NCBI GenBank assembly: GCA_019639155.1
Contig: JAHBSJ010000001.1
Span: 186,001 to 250,000, forward strand
DNA length: 64,000 bases
Source of the DNA: Acidobacteriota bacterium
GTDB lineage: Bacteria; Acidobacteriota; Blastocatellia; Pyrinomonadales; Pyrinomonadaceae
Direction of reading: 5' to 3'
Position 1 is the stretch's first letter; every line of letters begins with the position of its first letter. Of the stretch, positions 17,574 to 27,319 are shown piece by piece. A program made the position numbers and the translations under genes. The notes beneath the pieces were generated by a model. The model was not told the DNA's origin and searched no databases. It worked only from the letters and a program-made list of their open reading frames with translations.

Positions 17574-18494
17574 TTAGAGTATTCCCAGTTTCTGCAGATC
17601 GGCTACGGGTTCGTCGAATGAGCATGAGCCGAACCCGCGAATTCCCTTTGCCCGCAACTGTTCTATCTGAAACGTATTCAGCGAGAATTCGGTGCGCCAG
17701 ATTATCGACTGATCTTCGACCGCGAATACCTCTTCGAATTCCTCCTCCATCACGTCCTCGAGGAAGCTTGTGCGGAAACCTTCCCGTGCAAAGCCGGTCA
17801 TCAGGAACAAATTCAGAAAGCCATGCATGGTGCCTTTGACGGAATTTGCTTCATAGGTCAGCGGGCGAAAACAGCGGATCGGATGATGAAGGCCGGCGGT
17901 CGCCTTGAACGGAACATTTGCCGCAAGACAGGTTCGGACGAACTTCACCACCTCGTTGGTGCGCGGAAACGCTTCCGGCGTGATGCCGCCTGTCCGTATC
18001 TTCGCCTGTTGGCCGGCCAGGTTTATCTCGGCGACAAGCTCGGGCAGAGCTTCATCGAGAGCTAGCTCAAAGAACGCCGAAACGCCCGCCGGCAGTGCCG
18101 CAGCCGCGGAAGAGATCGCATCGCCTGACGACACTTTCATCTCAACGGAATCGCAAAACATGCGCTCGCCATTCACCACGTTGAACGAGTCAACAGCGGC
18201 GAGGTTTTCCGCCAAATTGCCATCGAAAACGACCGCGATCCGCCACGGCGAACCCGCGTCGCGTGATACAAAATCCGCAGCACATTCGGCAAACTCTCCG
18301 AGTCTCGATGCCGACACTACGAAACGGCCGAGCATCCACGAATAATTGCTGTTTCGATAGGTAGCGTAGTTTAAGACCGCCTCTGGCATCGACACTGCGG
18401 ACGGTGGAAAAAGCCCCGCATAGTCGATCGCTTCTGCCAAAAGTGCCCGCACTGACGGCCTGACAGAATAAATTGTGGTTGTAGTATCCATCAT
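17574..18494 (-). CDS. Conserved hypothetical protein linked to fahA
   Basis: 306 residues with no signal peptide, so cytoplasmic. The segment KIRTGGITPEAFP, followed by PFKATAGLHHP, looks like the phosphate- or carboxylate-binding loops and catalytic-lysine strand of a TIM-barrel enzyme. This is an impression from the motif style, not a family match. It begins MMDTTTTIYS and lies nine bases upstream of fahA, which argues for a role in aromatic amino-acid catabolism or in handling its side products. I do not recognise the family by name. Confidence 0.7.
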   Translation of the reverse strand: MMDTTTTIYSVRPSVRALLAEAIDYAGLFPPSAVSMPEAVLNYATYRNSNYSWMLGRFVVSASRLGEFAECAADFVSRDAGSPWRIAVVFDGNLAENLAAVDSFNVVNGERMFCDSVEMKVSSGDAISSAAAALPAGVSAFFELALDEALPELVAEINLAGQQAKIRTGGITPEAFPRTNEVVKFVRTCLAANVPFKATAGLHHPIRCFRPLTYEANSVKGTMHGFLNLFLMTGFAREGFRTSFLEDVMEEEFEEVFAVEDQSIIWRTEFSLNTFQIEQLRAKGIRGFGSCSFDEPVADLQKLGIL

Positions 18495-18634
18495 CGGATC
18501 TGAACCGCTTGAATAAGCTCGATGATAAGTATTGCGGCCTTGATTTACAAACTCAGTCGCCGCCGGCCGACTTGCCGAACGGGGCGATTTTGCAGTATCT
18601 TTTGTAAATCTTTGGTAAGCAGTAACTTCAGCCG

Positions 18635-19132
18635 ATGCGTGTACTAGGAATCGATCCAGGCAGTGAAACGCTCGGTTGGGGCGTCGTCGAAGGACGCAGC
18701 ACGCGTTATTCTCTCGTCGCTTATGGGACGGTCAGGTCCAGGTCGAAAGATGCCTTCTCGAAACGGCTATTGAATATCTATGAGTGCATAGACGAGATAA
18801 TGGCGGAACATTCGCCCGATGTGCTTGCGGTCGAAGACACATTCTACGCGGTGAACGTAAGTGTAGCTCTTAAACTCGGCCAGGTACGCGGGCTGATGTT
18901 GCTGCTGGCGGAGCAACGCGGGCTCGACATTGCCGAATACGCTCCGCGGCTGATCAAGCAGACTGTCGTCGGATACGGCAACGCCGAGAAGCAGCAGGTG
19001 CAGGAGATGGTACGCGTACTTCTCGGAATGCGTGAGCCGCCAAAACCATATGACGCAGCGGATGCTTTGGCAACGGCGATCTGCCATTTCCATCATGCGG
19101 GACCGGCCGGAAAGGCCGTTTTGAAGAAATGA
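18635..19132 (+). CDS. ruvC: Crossover junction endodeoxyribonuclease RuvC
   Basis: Resolves Holliday junctions together with RuvAB. The acidic active site is visible: Asp7 in GIDPGSETLGWG, the glutamate in AVEDTFY, and the aspartates of YDAADALATAICH. The length of 165 is typical. The stop overlaps the start of the next gene (ATGA), so the two are translationally coupled. ruvA and ruvB are not in the window. Confidence 0.94.
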   Translation: MRVLGIDPGSETLGWGVVEGRSTRYSLVAYGTVRSRSKDAFSKRLLNIYECIDEIMAEHSPDVLAVEDTFYAVNVSVALKLGQVRGLMLLLAEQRGLDIAEYAPRLIKQTVVGYGNAEKQQVQEMVRVLLGMREPPKPYDAADALATAICHFHHAGPAGKAVLKK

Positions 19133-19905
19133 AAGGACGGGCTAATCTGACAACATGCTTGGCCGCAGGGCTTTTGCTGCTGCTTTCGGCGGCACCGGAG
19201 AATTCAGCCCAAACGCGCCGATCGGCGGCAAATGAGCGAGACACGGGCGTAAACAAAGATCCCTTGGCCGGCAAAACCGCCGTTGTTATGGACGAGCTTT
19301 TGTCAGTGCTTCGCCGTGAGCCCAGCCTTTTTTCTGAGGCGATACATCGCATGCAGCGTGGCCGTCAGGTGACCATACTCGGCAGCAAAGAGGCTGACGG
19401 CGTGACCTTCTTCAAGGTCAAAGCATTACCGTCGAGCGAAGGCTGGGTTCAGTCTGACGCTCTGATCTCAGCCTCGCGGCCGCGGGACGAGGAACGCGGA
19501 GCGATGATCGTTCAGGCTCTAGCGGGATTCGAACAGGTCGAGGCGGCCGTTCAATATTTCAAACTCTTTCCAAATTCAAGATTCAAACCTGCCCTTCTTC
19601 TTATTGTGGGCGACACGCTCGAGGACATTGCGACCACGATAACGCGTGATGCCGCCAGGCGTCTTAGACGCAAGGAAATGGCCGCATCTGCAGCGCCAAT
19701 GCACAGTTATTACTTGAACTTCGTAATGCTCGACCGTTATCGAAAACTTGGCATCAGGTTTCTTTTCAACCCAAAGACTCTCAAATACCATTACGACGGG
19801 AAGAGCTGGAAAGAGATCGTAGAAAAATTCCCCGCAGCAGAAGAGGCGATGGGAGCGCAAGAAAGATTGAACGATCTCAGAACCAAGCTCGCAGCCGAAA
19901 AGTGA
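19129..19905 (+). CDS. Secreted SH3-like domain protein
   Basis: 258 residues with a signal peptide (LTTCLAAGLLLLLSAAPENSAQ) overlapping the end of ruvC by four bases. Residues 60-120 (RGRQVTILGSKEADGVTFFKV ... GWVQSDALI, quoted in parts) have the pattern of a bacterial SH3 domain, which often binds cell wall. The rest is helical and ends in a charged region. The function is unknown. It converges with psuG with almost no gap. Confidence 0.72.
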   Translation: MKGRANLTTCLAAGLLLLLSAAPENSAQTRRSAANERDTGVNKDPLAGKTAVVMDELLSVLRREPSLFSEAIHRMQRGRQVTILGSKEADGVTFFKVKALPSSEGWVQSDALISASRPRDEERGAMIVQALAGFEQVEAAVQYFKLFPNSRFKPALLLIVGDTLEDIATTITRDAARRLRRKEMAASAAPMHSYYLNFVMLDRYRKLGIRFLFNPKTLKYHYDGKSWKEIVEKFPAAEEAMGAQERLNDLRTKLAAEK

Positions 19906-19912
19906 ATTCGCT

Positions 19913-20818
19913 TCAGCGAAACATATTCGCAACTTCACTGGCGACGCAGCCTGCTATCCGCGCATTATTCTCAAGCAGGGCGATGTTCGCACGAAGCGTC
20001 TTTCCGTCCGAGATCGTTGTTAGCTCCGCAAGCAAGAACGGCGTGATCTCCTTCCCGCCGATACTCAGCGAATCAGCTCTTCCCAATGCGTCGGCAATTG
20101 CGGTCTCCATCACTTCCCGCGGCAGTTCGAAATCAACGGGAACGGGAACGGTTAGAAGTGTCGCCTGTTTCATACCGAGGCCATCACGCGCGGCGGCGAT
20201 CTTTGCCGCATGATGGGCAGAATCGACACGTTCATCGACCGGCGATCCGCTTGATCGGCTGTAGAAAGCGGGCATCTCGTCGCACTGCCAGCCCAGCACC
20301 GCAATGCCGTGCGTTTCGAGCCATTCCCGTGTTGCAGCGAGGTCGAGGATCAACTTAGCTCCCGAACACACGACGGTGATCGGAGTTTGCGCGAGCGTCG
20401 GAAGGTCTGCCGAAATGTCCGCAGCATAACCGCGATGCACACCGCCGATGCCGCCGGTGGCAAATACCTTTATGCCGGCCCTATGTGCGATAAAGGCCGT
20501 CGTTGAAACCGTCGTCGCGCAATTCAGTTTACTGGCAACCGCGATCGAAAGGTCGCGTGTAGATGCTTTTCTAATGTCTGAGCCGGCGGCGAGAAACTCT
20601 ATCTCATCTTGCGAAAGGCCAACGCGAAACTCGCCGCCGATGATCGCGACCGTAGCAGGAACCGCTCCGCTCTCTCGTACCGCTGCCTCGCAGCGCAATG
20701 CGGTTTCGATGTTGTCAGGATGCGGCAGTCCGTGGGCGATCACGGTCGATTCCAAAGCGACGGCCGGGCGGCCGGAATCGATCGCCTCGCGAACTTCCGA
20801 ACTGTAAGTGATATGCAC
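19913..20818 (-). CDS. psuG: Pseudouridine-5'-phosphate glycosidase
   Basis: Reversibly splits pseudouridine 5'-phosphate into uracil and ribose 5-phosphate during pseudouridine salvage. Family landmarks include ALESTVIAHGLPHPDN, the ATVAIIGGEFRVGL segment, KASTRDL, ATGGIGGVHRG and the QCDEMPAFYSRSSG loop. The length of 301 is normal. The usual partner kinase PsuK is not adjacent; instead lepB and rnc lie upstream on the same strand with short gaps, suggesting one transcript. Confidence 0.92.
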   Translation of the reverse strand: MHITYSSEVREAIDSGRPAVALESTVIAHGLPHPDNIETALRCEAAVRESGAVPATVAIIGGEFRVGLSQDEIEFLAAGSDIRKASTRDLSIAVASKLNCATTVSTTAFIAHRAGIKVFATGGIGGVHRGYAADISADLPTLAQTPITVVCSGAKLILDLAATREWLETHGIAVLGWQCDEMPAFYSRSSGSPVDERVDSAHHAAKIAAARDGLGMKQATLLTVPVPVDFELPREVMETAIADALGRADSLSIGGKEITPFLLAELTTISDGKTLRANIALLENNARIAGCVASEVANMFR

Positions 20819-20834
20819 TTAAAACGCTGTGATC

Positions 20835-21671
20835 CTATTTTACGAACTTACCGATCCGGTCAAGCCTCGGATGCGTCACACAACCGAAAAGGTCGCCATT
20901 CGATGCTCCGCGGTCGCATGACCAATAAACGAACATCGCTCGCCCGATAATGAGTTCGCGTGGAACAAAACCCCAAAATCTGCTGTCCTCACTATTGTCG
21001 CGGCTATCACCGAGGACGAAAAAGCTGTTTTCCGGAACCTGCATCGGCTTACCTGCGACTCCGAACTCGTAGCCGCGGCGGGAAAGCTTCATCCCGGCCC
21101 TTATGGCGTCCATCGATTCGGGGTCGTAATACACGTCCCAAAGTTCACCTTCGCGACGCTCCTCAAACTCCGTCACGCTGAGAGCTGACAAATTGTCAGG
21201 AGCATCACCGATCAGGCGATGCTCGGGTAAAAGCTGGCCGTTGATGAAGACCTGATTGTCGCGAAACTCGACCGTTTCGCCCGGCAGCCCGATAACACGC
21301 TTCACATAGTTGATCTGATAAGGCACGAGCGGCGGATTGCGGCTGGCGTCCATACGCGGATTGACCTTGTTCCCGGGATATTTGAATACGATAATGTCCC
21401 CGCGGCGGATCTCACGCTGGGGCAGAAACCACAGATCATTGCCCCCGGGTGTAAATATAAATTTATTTACGAGAAGGTAGTCGCCGACCAATATCGTGTT
21501 CTGCATCGAGCCCGTCGGCACAGTGACGGCTTGAAGTATAAACGTCATTCCGAACAGCGCCATCACAAGCGTGACCACGAAAGACTCGAAATACTCCCTA
21601 ATAACGGATCTCTGCGGCAATGCCGGTTTGACCTCAGGAGCAGGAGGCTGATCCAGTGTGTCTTTTGTCAT
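20835..21671 (-). CDS. lepB: Signal peptidase I
   Basis: Membrane protease that removes signal peptides from exported proteins. One N-terminal membrane segment (residues 30-50) precedes the catalytic Ser55 in PTGSMQNT. The general base is Lys124 in NYVKRVIGLPGE, and a late GDSRDNSEDSR box is present. The length is 278 residues. The ATG is six bases from the rnc stop. The number of secreted proteins in this window fits a normal housekeeping role. Confidence 0.94.
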   Translation of the reverse strand: MTKDTLDQPPAPEVKPALPQRSVIREYFESFVVTLVMALFGMTFILQAVTVPTGSMQNTILVGDYLLVNKFIFTPGGNDLWFLPQREIRRGDIIVFKYPGNKVNPRMDASRNPPLVPYQINYVKRVIGLPGETVEFRDNQVFINGQLLPEHRLIGDAPDNLSALSVTEFEERREGELWDVYYDPESMDAIRAGMKLSRRGYEFGVAGKPMQVPENSFFVLGDSRDNSEDSRFWGFVPRELIIGRAMFVYWSCDRGASNGDLFGCVTHPRLDRIGKFVK

Positions 21672-21677
21672 AAGATA

Positions 21678-22400
21678 CTATTTTGACGCGGACTCGGCTG
21701 CTGCCGGTAAATCGCCCAACGCCTTTTCCGCGGCCACCATTTCCGCTGCTTTTATTGAAGTGCCCTCGCCTGTTGCCCGGCCGCCTTCCCATACTGCCTC
21801 TACGTAAAACATGCGTTTGTGAGGAGGGCCTTCCGAGCGCAGCAGATTGTAACTCGGGGCAGGAATATTCTGAGCCTGAAGCCGCTCTTGCAACCGCGTT
21901 TTCGGATCGATCGACGAACGCGGGGTGACAGCCTTTAGGTCGTCTGAAAATAAACGCCTCACAAAAACCTTGGCAGACGTATAACCCGAATCCAGAAAAA
22001 CAGAAGCGATCACAGCTTCAAGCGTGTCTGCCAAGATCGCGGGTTTTGAGCGGCCGCCATTCTGTTCCTCACCGCGGCCCATGCGGATGTATTCTCCAAG
22101 CTTCATTCGTCCCGCTATTTCCGCAAGTTTGACCGAGCTGACGAGGTGGTGTTTCATTGCGGTCAATTCCCCAGCCGTCCGATCCGGGCCGTCTGCAAAT
22201 AGCTGCTCGGCGATGATCAGGCCCAAGATCGAATCACCAAGAAATTCTAATGACTCATTCTCTGCCAGATGAGCTTCATTTTTATCGCCCTGCAGGTTTT
22301 CATGAGCCCATGACCGATGCGTAACCGCGCGTTCGAGTAGCTTGAGATCGGTGAATCGATGCCCAATAAGGCTTTCAAGTTTTCCCAAGGGGGCAACCAT
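21678..22400 (-). CDS. rnc: Ribonuclease III
   Basis: Cleaves double-stranded RNA in rRNA processing and decay. Residues 48-57 carry the signature NESLEFLGDS, with the other acidic residues downstream in ADTLEAVIASVFLD. A double-stranded-RNA-binding domain occupies roughly 165-232. The ATG at 22400 gives 240 residues; codons further upstream would run across the terminator of the preceding gene, so they were not used. It is the first gene of the rnc-lepB-psuG group. Confidence 0.93.
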   Translation of the reverse strand: MVAPLGKLESLIGHRFTDLKLLERAVTHRSWAHENLQGDKNEAHLAENESLEFLGDSILGLIIAEQLFADGPDRTAGELTAMKHHLVSSVKLAEIAGRMKLGEYIRMGRGEEQNGGRSKPAILADTLEAVIASVFLDSGYTSAKVFVRRLFSDDLKAVTPRSSIDPKTRLQERLQAQNIPAPSYNLLRSEGPPHKRMFYVEAVWEGGRATGEGTSIKAAEMVAAEKALGDLPAAAESASK

Positions 22401-22429
22401 ACGTTCCAATCTTAAGAACAATACGGGCA

Positions 22430-22467
22430 AAAGAAAAGCCGGAAGCTGCCAACAGCAAGCTTCCGGC
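22430..22467 (-). terminator. Rho-independent terminator
   Basis: On the minus strand GCCGGAAGC pairs perfectly with GCTTCCGGC (22459-22467 with 22438-22446), followed by TTTTCTTTT. It ends the secreted helical-protein gene and separates it from rnc. Confidence 0.88.
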
Positions 22468-22548
22468 AAAATTGAGGGTACAGACAATCGCCGACGACCC
22501 GGTTCGCAACCCAATTGCGACGCTCCGAACACGTTCGGCAGATGCTGA

Positions 22549-23634
22549 TCAAGACCCCGAGGACTCTCCTTCGAATATCGGGGTTACCGGTGTCGTCGGA
22601 TTAACAAGCGGCTGCTTCAACGTATTCGCTATCCACGAATCGACGCCATCCGTTTTCGCAAAACGAAGCTTGTAGGCATCTTCTACGTTCTTTTTCATCG
22701 AGGCTTTGTATGCCGCAGCCTGACCGAGATTGAATGCACGTGCAAAGGCGTCCATCGCTCGTTCTGCAGTGCCGTTCGCGAGTGCCACCTTGTTGCGGAT
22801 GTTATCCACTTTCTGTTTGGCAACCTCCGGCGTATCGTTGTCATTCTGGTCCTTCTCGAGAGTCTTGATCTCTTCTACAAGCTTATTCAGCTCATCGAAA
22901 TAGAAGAATCCGATCAGTTCGTACGGTATCGGGTTTTTCTTTGTATCAGAATCCGCTTGGGTGGCCTTGTAAAGATAGGGCAAAGCACCGGCACGGTTCT
23001 TCTGAGGAACGGCATAGATGTATCCAACGGTCAGATTAAGCCAACCGAGTGCGTCTTCCTTATTCTTATAGACAAAGGGAGCTACACCGAAGGTCTTGAA
23101 TTCCTTACCGGATTCAAGGCTTGCGATCGCCTGCTTTGCGAATCGGACGGTGTCATCGTTGTATTTGTTGCGTCCGGCAAAAGCCTCATCATAGCCGATC
23201 GAACCAAGCACTATCTCCGCGGCACGAAACTCATCTGCGTATTTTGCCAGGATCTCTTTTCCGGAAGCATAAACTTCGTCCCAGTTCTTCGCTTTCATAG
23301 CGGTGTCGAACCGAGCGACGAGCTTGTTCTTCGCTTCCTCTTCCTCCATCTCTTTCACGGTCTCTTTGAACCGCGGAAGCCGGGGTGTTAACCATTCTGC
23401 GAGTTCCTGTGCTCCGGGACATTTGCCAAACTTTGCAAGATACTCTTCGCCCGCCTGAATGGCGGCCTTGCGACCGGCAATTGATTTGTCGGCATGAGCT
23501 GCACGGAACTTATCGCCTGCGGCGCCGATCGCCTCTGCGTCGCATGCATCCTGAGCCGAGGCCGCGCCTGTTCCTAAGACAAACAAAAGGGCGGCAAAGA
23601 TCCCCACGCCTGCTTGTCTAAATACTTTTTTCAT
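22549..23634 (-). CDS. Secreted helical-repeat hypothetical protein
   Basis: The ATG at 23634 follows a GGAGGAAGAA ribosome binding site and begins a clear signal peptide (GVGIFAALLFVLGTGAASAQ). The in-frame region up to 23820 is untranslated leader. The 361-residue product is rich in Ala, Lys and Glu, and its helical periodicity and YKATQADSD / AFARAFNLGQAA stretches suggest TPR-like repeats. A strong terminator follows. The function is unknown; it is monocistronic. Confidence 0.75.
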   Translation of the reverse strand: MKKVFRQAGVGIFAALLFVLGTGAASAQDACDAEAIGAAGDKFRAAHADKSIAGRKAAIQAGEEYLAKFGKCPGAQELAEWLTPRLPRFKETVKEMEEEEAKNKLVARFDTAMKAKNWDEVYASGKEILAKYADEFRAAEIVLGSIGYDEAFAGRNKYNDDTVRFAKQAIASLESGKEFKTFGVAPFVYKNKEDALGWLNLTVGYIYAVPQKNRAGALPYLYKATQADSDTKKNPIPYELIGFFYFDELNKLVEEIKTLEKDQNDNDTPEVAKQKVDNIRNKVALANGTAERAMDAFARAFNLGQAAAYKASMKKNVEDAYKLRFAKTDGVDSWIANTLKQPLVNPTTPVTPIFEGESSGS

Positions 23635-23908
23635 TTTCTTCCTTCCTCCGGGTGATGCCCTCAATTTTTGCGTACCGGCGACGTTCTGTTCGTCGGGTTT
23701 GCGTGTCTTCAGATGAAGCCGATTGCAGAAAAGTTGCAATTCTTCATGCTGACGTTTAACTGCTAAAATAGCGTAATCGCCCTTAAAATAAAAAGCGTAA
23801 AAACGAAAATAATCCTGCAATTAAAAGGCTCTGTCAAGCCCATTGCTGCGCGTATCGCCGCGCCTGCGTGTATCTTGTTGAAAACAAACGATAAGGAATA
23901 TTGCTTTT

Positions 23909-25567
23909 TTACGGCCTGCCCTTCGGGCCGTCCTTTTTTTCTGCACCTTCCTTTTCATAGGTGATGACAACAGGCGGAAAAACGGGGGCTGATGAGCCGG
24001 TCCTGGTCACAAGTCGCTGAGGTGCAGCCTCCGTTCCACTGCGGACGCTAGGCACAATAATTACGGGCCGTCCGGCATCACCTTCCTTTATTGCTTCAAC
24101 CTCTTCGCCCTCTGTTACCGCTTTGGCCGCAGTTTGAACATCGATGCGATTGCGCGGCTGAAGCCTGAATTCTGTTTGTGCCAGATTTCGATTCGTTCTC
24201 TGGATATTTGGCGAAAGCGTCCGATAGATCTGTGCGGCGATAGCTGCTGCGTTTCGCCCTCGCTCACGTTCGCCGCGGGTTATCACCACGACCGCGTACT
24301 TAGGTTCCTCGATCGGAGCGACCGATGCGAACAGCCCCACCCAAGAATTTCGCCCGATGCACGAGCCCGTCTTGCCTGCGACGCCGAGCGACTGGTCCAT
24401 ATTGCGGCGTGCGGTGCCGTATTCCGAAGCGCCGATCATGCCCGGGATTACACGGCGGAGATTCTGCTGCGGTATGGTGATTCTCGGTTTGACTGTCGTC
24501 TCGAAGTTAGCCTGTTCGATCGAAGTTCTGGGAACCCTCGGAGTGACCACGTTTCCGCCGTTCGTGATCGCAGAGACCATGACGGCCAGCTGCAGCCCGG
24601 TTACTTCAAAGTCATCGCCGTGAGAATATATACGCGGATTGTGATTGCCGTACGGAAGCCTGCCGGGGCTCTCGTTCTCCAGATTGATGCCCGTCGGCCG
24701 CCCTAAACCAAGTTGACGCGCATACTCGATCACTCTTGGATTACCGACCGAGGATCCGACCCGCTGAAAATATGGGTTATCGGAAAAAGCGAGCGAATCA
24801 TCGAGCCCGAGCCGATTGGGAATTTCCTTTGTCCGGCCGTCGTTCACGTCTATTACGCCCTCATTGACACCTGCGACGCCGGTTACGAGCTTGATCGTCG
24901 AACACGGTTTTATCGGCTGGCGTGCGGCCCATTCCTGATTGACAATAGTTAGGACCTTGCCTGTTTGGGCTTCCATCACGACGACCGAGCCCGCTTTGTC
25001 GCCAAGAGCGGCCACTGCGGCTTGCCTGACCTGAAGGTCCTCGCCTTCGGTGTTGTCATTGGCTATATTCGAGATCGTCTCAGTTCTGAGGCCGCGTTCA
25101 AATGCGAGCTTTCGTGCCTGAGCTTCGCGTATAGCCTGCTCGCGGCGACGGCGTTCTTCCAACGCCGCTTGACGGCGTTCCTGTTCCAATCGACGCCGCT
25201 CGGCCGCAGTTTTGCGGGTCTCTTCTTTCTTATTTGCGGATTTCTTTGGGTCGTCCTTACGGCCGGCGGTTCGTTTATCGTCCTTTTTCGGATCGGTCTT
25301 TTTTGCGGCGTTTGAGTTCTTGTCCGCTGCCTTTTTGTCGGCAGCCCGCTTCTCTGCAGCGGTCTGTTTTCCCTTTCTATCGTCCTTTCCCTTCTTGTCT
25401 GCAGCGGCTTTCTTTGCGTCCTTCGCCGACGCAGCCTTTTTGTTGTCCTTCGCCGCCGGAGATGGCTTTTTTGCTTGAGCGTGAGCAGGAGAAGTTGCGA
25501 AAGTAACAGTGAATGCCAGAACGAGACCACAGAAAACGGCAAGCGGTCGCAGGGGTGAAAACTTCAT
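23909..25567 (-). CDS. Penicillin-binding transpeptidase domain protein with Lys-rich linker
   Basis: 552 residues. A signal peptide (to AHAQ) is followed by about 110 residues dominated by Lys, Ala and Asp (KKAASAKDAKKAAADKK style). A short Arg/Glu coiled coil follows (RRRLEQERRQ), and then a penicillin-binding transpeptidase domain. The three active-site motifs are present: STIK for SxxK, SDN, and KTGS. No transglycosylase or pedestal domain is seen. The cleavable signal suggests a periplasmic rather than membrane-anchored enzyme. The basic linker may bind anionic peptidoglycan or wall polymers, which is inference. Confidence 0.85.
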   Translation of the reverse strand: MKFSPLRPLAVFCGLVLAFTVTFATSPAHAQAKKPSPAAKDNKKAASAKDAKKAAADKKGKDDRKGKQTAAEKRAADKKAADKNSNAAKKTDPKKDDKRTAGRKDDPKKSANKKEETRKTAAERRRLEQERRQAALEERRRREQAIREAQARKLAFERGLRTETISNIANDNTEGEDLQVRQAAVAALGDKAGSVVVMEAQTGKVLTIVNQEWAARQPIKPCSTIKLVTGVAGVNEGVIDVNDGRTKEIPNRLGLDDSLAFSDNPYFQRVGSSVGNPRVIEYARQLGLGRPTGINLENESPGRLPYGNHNPRIYSHGDDFEVTGLQLAVMVSAITNGGNVVTPRVPRTSIEQANFETTVKPRITIPQQNLRRVIPGMIGASEYGTARRNMDQSLGVAGKTGSCIGRNSWVGLFASVAPIEEPKYAVVVITRGERERGRNAAAIAAQIYRTLSPNIQRTNRNLAQTEFRLQPRNRIDVQTAAKAVTEGEEVEAIKEGDAGRPVIIVPSVRSGTEAAPQRLVTRTGSSAPVFPPVVITYEKEGAEKKDGPKGRP

Positions 25568-25734
25568 GCGTTACCTCTAGAAAGGATCCTTTTTATTATT
25601 CAGTATCTGGGGAAAACGATCTCGCCGCATCTAAAAACCGTGTTTCAGGCGGCGTTTGCGTAAGAACTACGAAAGACTATAACATTCACTCGGCGGTCGG
25701 GCAAGCGTTTTTTAAGCACTTGTTTACTAACTAA

Positions 25735-27243
25735 ATGCCTTTTTTTCGAACATTTCGCGGAAAGCTTCTGTTGATATTGGCGATCCTGCTGATAGCGACG
25801 CTGGGCTTTCAATACTATCTGAACCTCGTATCGCAGCGTGAAAGTGCGGAGCTTCGCGAGGCTCAGACTGAGGCACTTGTTGCCGGAATAACGCTCGCTT
25901 TCACCAGCATCCCGCTGCAGGACATGCGCCTTCAGGATCTCGTCGATCGGGCAGACGAGACCTATTTCGACAGAGCAACACGCGAACGGATCAAGGATAT
26001 TATCATCATCGATCACGAATGGCAGGTAATAGATAGCCTGAATCCAGACTTTCTACCGGCCTATGACGAGAACGAAAATGTCGTTTACAAGAACGCGAAA
26101 GACCTGTCAGGCCTGCCGCCGCTGATGGACAGCGCCCGGCTGGGCGAGGACGCAAAGAATTTTCCCAATTCGTCCGTACCGGATCGAAAGGCAGTTTCCG
26201 ACGAAGCACACGCCATACCGCTAGAAACCAGCAAAGGCCGTTGGTATGTAATGGTGCTGATCAATAATGATCGAGATGAGGCAGCCAGGCGAGCCGCTCA
26301 GCCGCTGCTGTTCACATTGCTGGTCTTGCTCGCGTCGTCCGTGATCACGTTCATGCTGGTTTGGCGGTTTTCCCGGCCTATCGCCAATCTTTCGGCCGCC
26401 GCCCGCCGCGTTGCCGAAGGCGATCTTTCGGTTCGCGTATCTGAAGCGAAGCGAAGCGATGAGATGGGTATGCTTGCGAGGAATTTCAACGAAATGGCGG
26501 CTGAGCTCGAGAAAAAGCGTGAGCTTGAGTTGCAACTGCAGCAGGCCGAGAAGAGCGCGGTCGTCGGGCGGCTCGGCTCCGCCATCGCTCACGAGATACG
26601 TAATCCGCTGAATTACATTAATCTTACGCTCGACCACCTGCGAAAAAAATACGCTCCGGCCGAACCGGCCGATAGACAACACTTCGAAAAGCTAACCTCT
26701 CAATTGAAAGCCGAGGTCGCACGCATAGATCAGCAGATCTCAGATTTTCTGAATTATTCGCGGCCGGCAAAGGCAGACCTGCGGCCCGTCGACCCGCGAA
26801 AGGTCATCGAAAATTCGCTGCGGCTGATCGAACCCGAAGCAGAAGAAAAAGGCATCACCATCGGCGTCGTGGAACACGAGGATGTCCCGCAAATATTGGC
26901 CGACCCGGAATTCCTGCGCTCTGTATTCAACAATCTTTTCATCAACGCTCTGCAATCGATGGAAACGCAGGGCGGACATCTGGGCATCAAAATCACACCC
27001 GACGAGACCGGCAATTGTGTAAATTTTGAGATATCGGATACCGGCGTCGGCATACCTCCGGAAAATCTGGAAAAGATATTTGAACCGTATTTCTCAACAA
27101 AAGAGACCGGCACAGGCCTCGGCCTGGCGATAGTTCAAAAGATCGTCGAATCGCACAACGGGACGATCGATGTCAGGTCGGAAGAAGGTAAAGGAACAAC
27201 GTTCACGGTAAAGCTGCCGACTCATTCTGAACCGCCTGCGTAA
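25735..27243 (+). CDS. Membrane sensor histidine kinase (HAMP, HisKA, HATPase)
   Basis: 502 residues: a membrane helix at 8-28, a periplasmic sensor region of about 160 residues, a second helix near 190-210, a HAMP domain (RPIANLSAAARRVAEGDLSVR), and a dimerisation domain with phospho-acceptor His286 in AIAHEIRNPLNYI. The ATPase domain carries NALQSM, DTGVGIPPENLEKIFEP and TGLGLAI. This NtrB/ZraS-type kinase is expected to work with a sigma-54 activator. The matching regulator is most likely the gene at 32628, now separated by the inserted fulvocin modules. No clear ribosome binding site precedes the ATG. Confidence 0.9.
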   Translation: MPFFRTFRGKLLLILAILLIATLGFQYYLNLVSQRESAELREAQTEALVAGITLAFTSIPLQDMRLQDLVDRADETYFDRATRERIKDIIIIDHEWQVIDSLNPDFLPAYDENENVVYKNAKDLSGLPPLMDSARLGEDAKNFPNSSVPDRKAVSDEAHAIPLETSKGRWYVMVLINNDRDEAARRAAQPLLFTLLVLLASSVITFMLVWRFSRPIANLSAAARRVAEGDLSVRVSEAKRSDEMGMLARNFNEMAAELEKKRELELQLQQAEKSAVVGRLGSAIAHEIRNPLNYINLTLDHLRKKYAPAEPADRQHFEKLTSQLKAEVARIDQQISDFLNYSRPAKADLRPVDPRKVIENSLRLIEPEAEEKGITIGVVEHEDVPQILADPEFLRSVFNNLFINALQSMETQGGHLGIKITPDETGNCVNFEISDTGVGIPPENLEKIFEPYFSTKETGTGLGLAIVQKIVESHNGTIDVRSEEGKGTTFTVKLPTHSEPPA

Positions 27244-27319
27244 GCGGGCGGCGTGGAAGAATAACTATTGGCGACCTCACCCGAATCTGAGGGAAATTAT
27301 GATAAAGCAATGAACCTTT

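Noticed and set aside
23905..23935. Hairpin at the end of the penicillin-binding protein gene considered as a terminator
   Set aside because: The stem (ACGGCC with GGCCGT) is followed by A residues on the gene's strand; the T run is on the wrong side.
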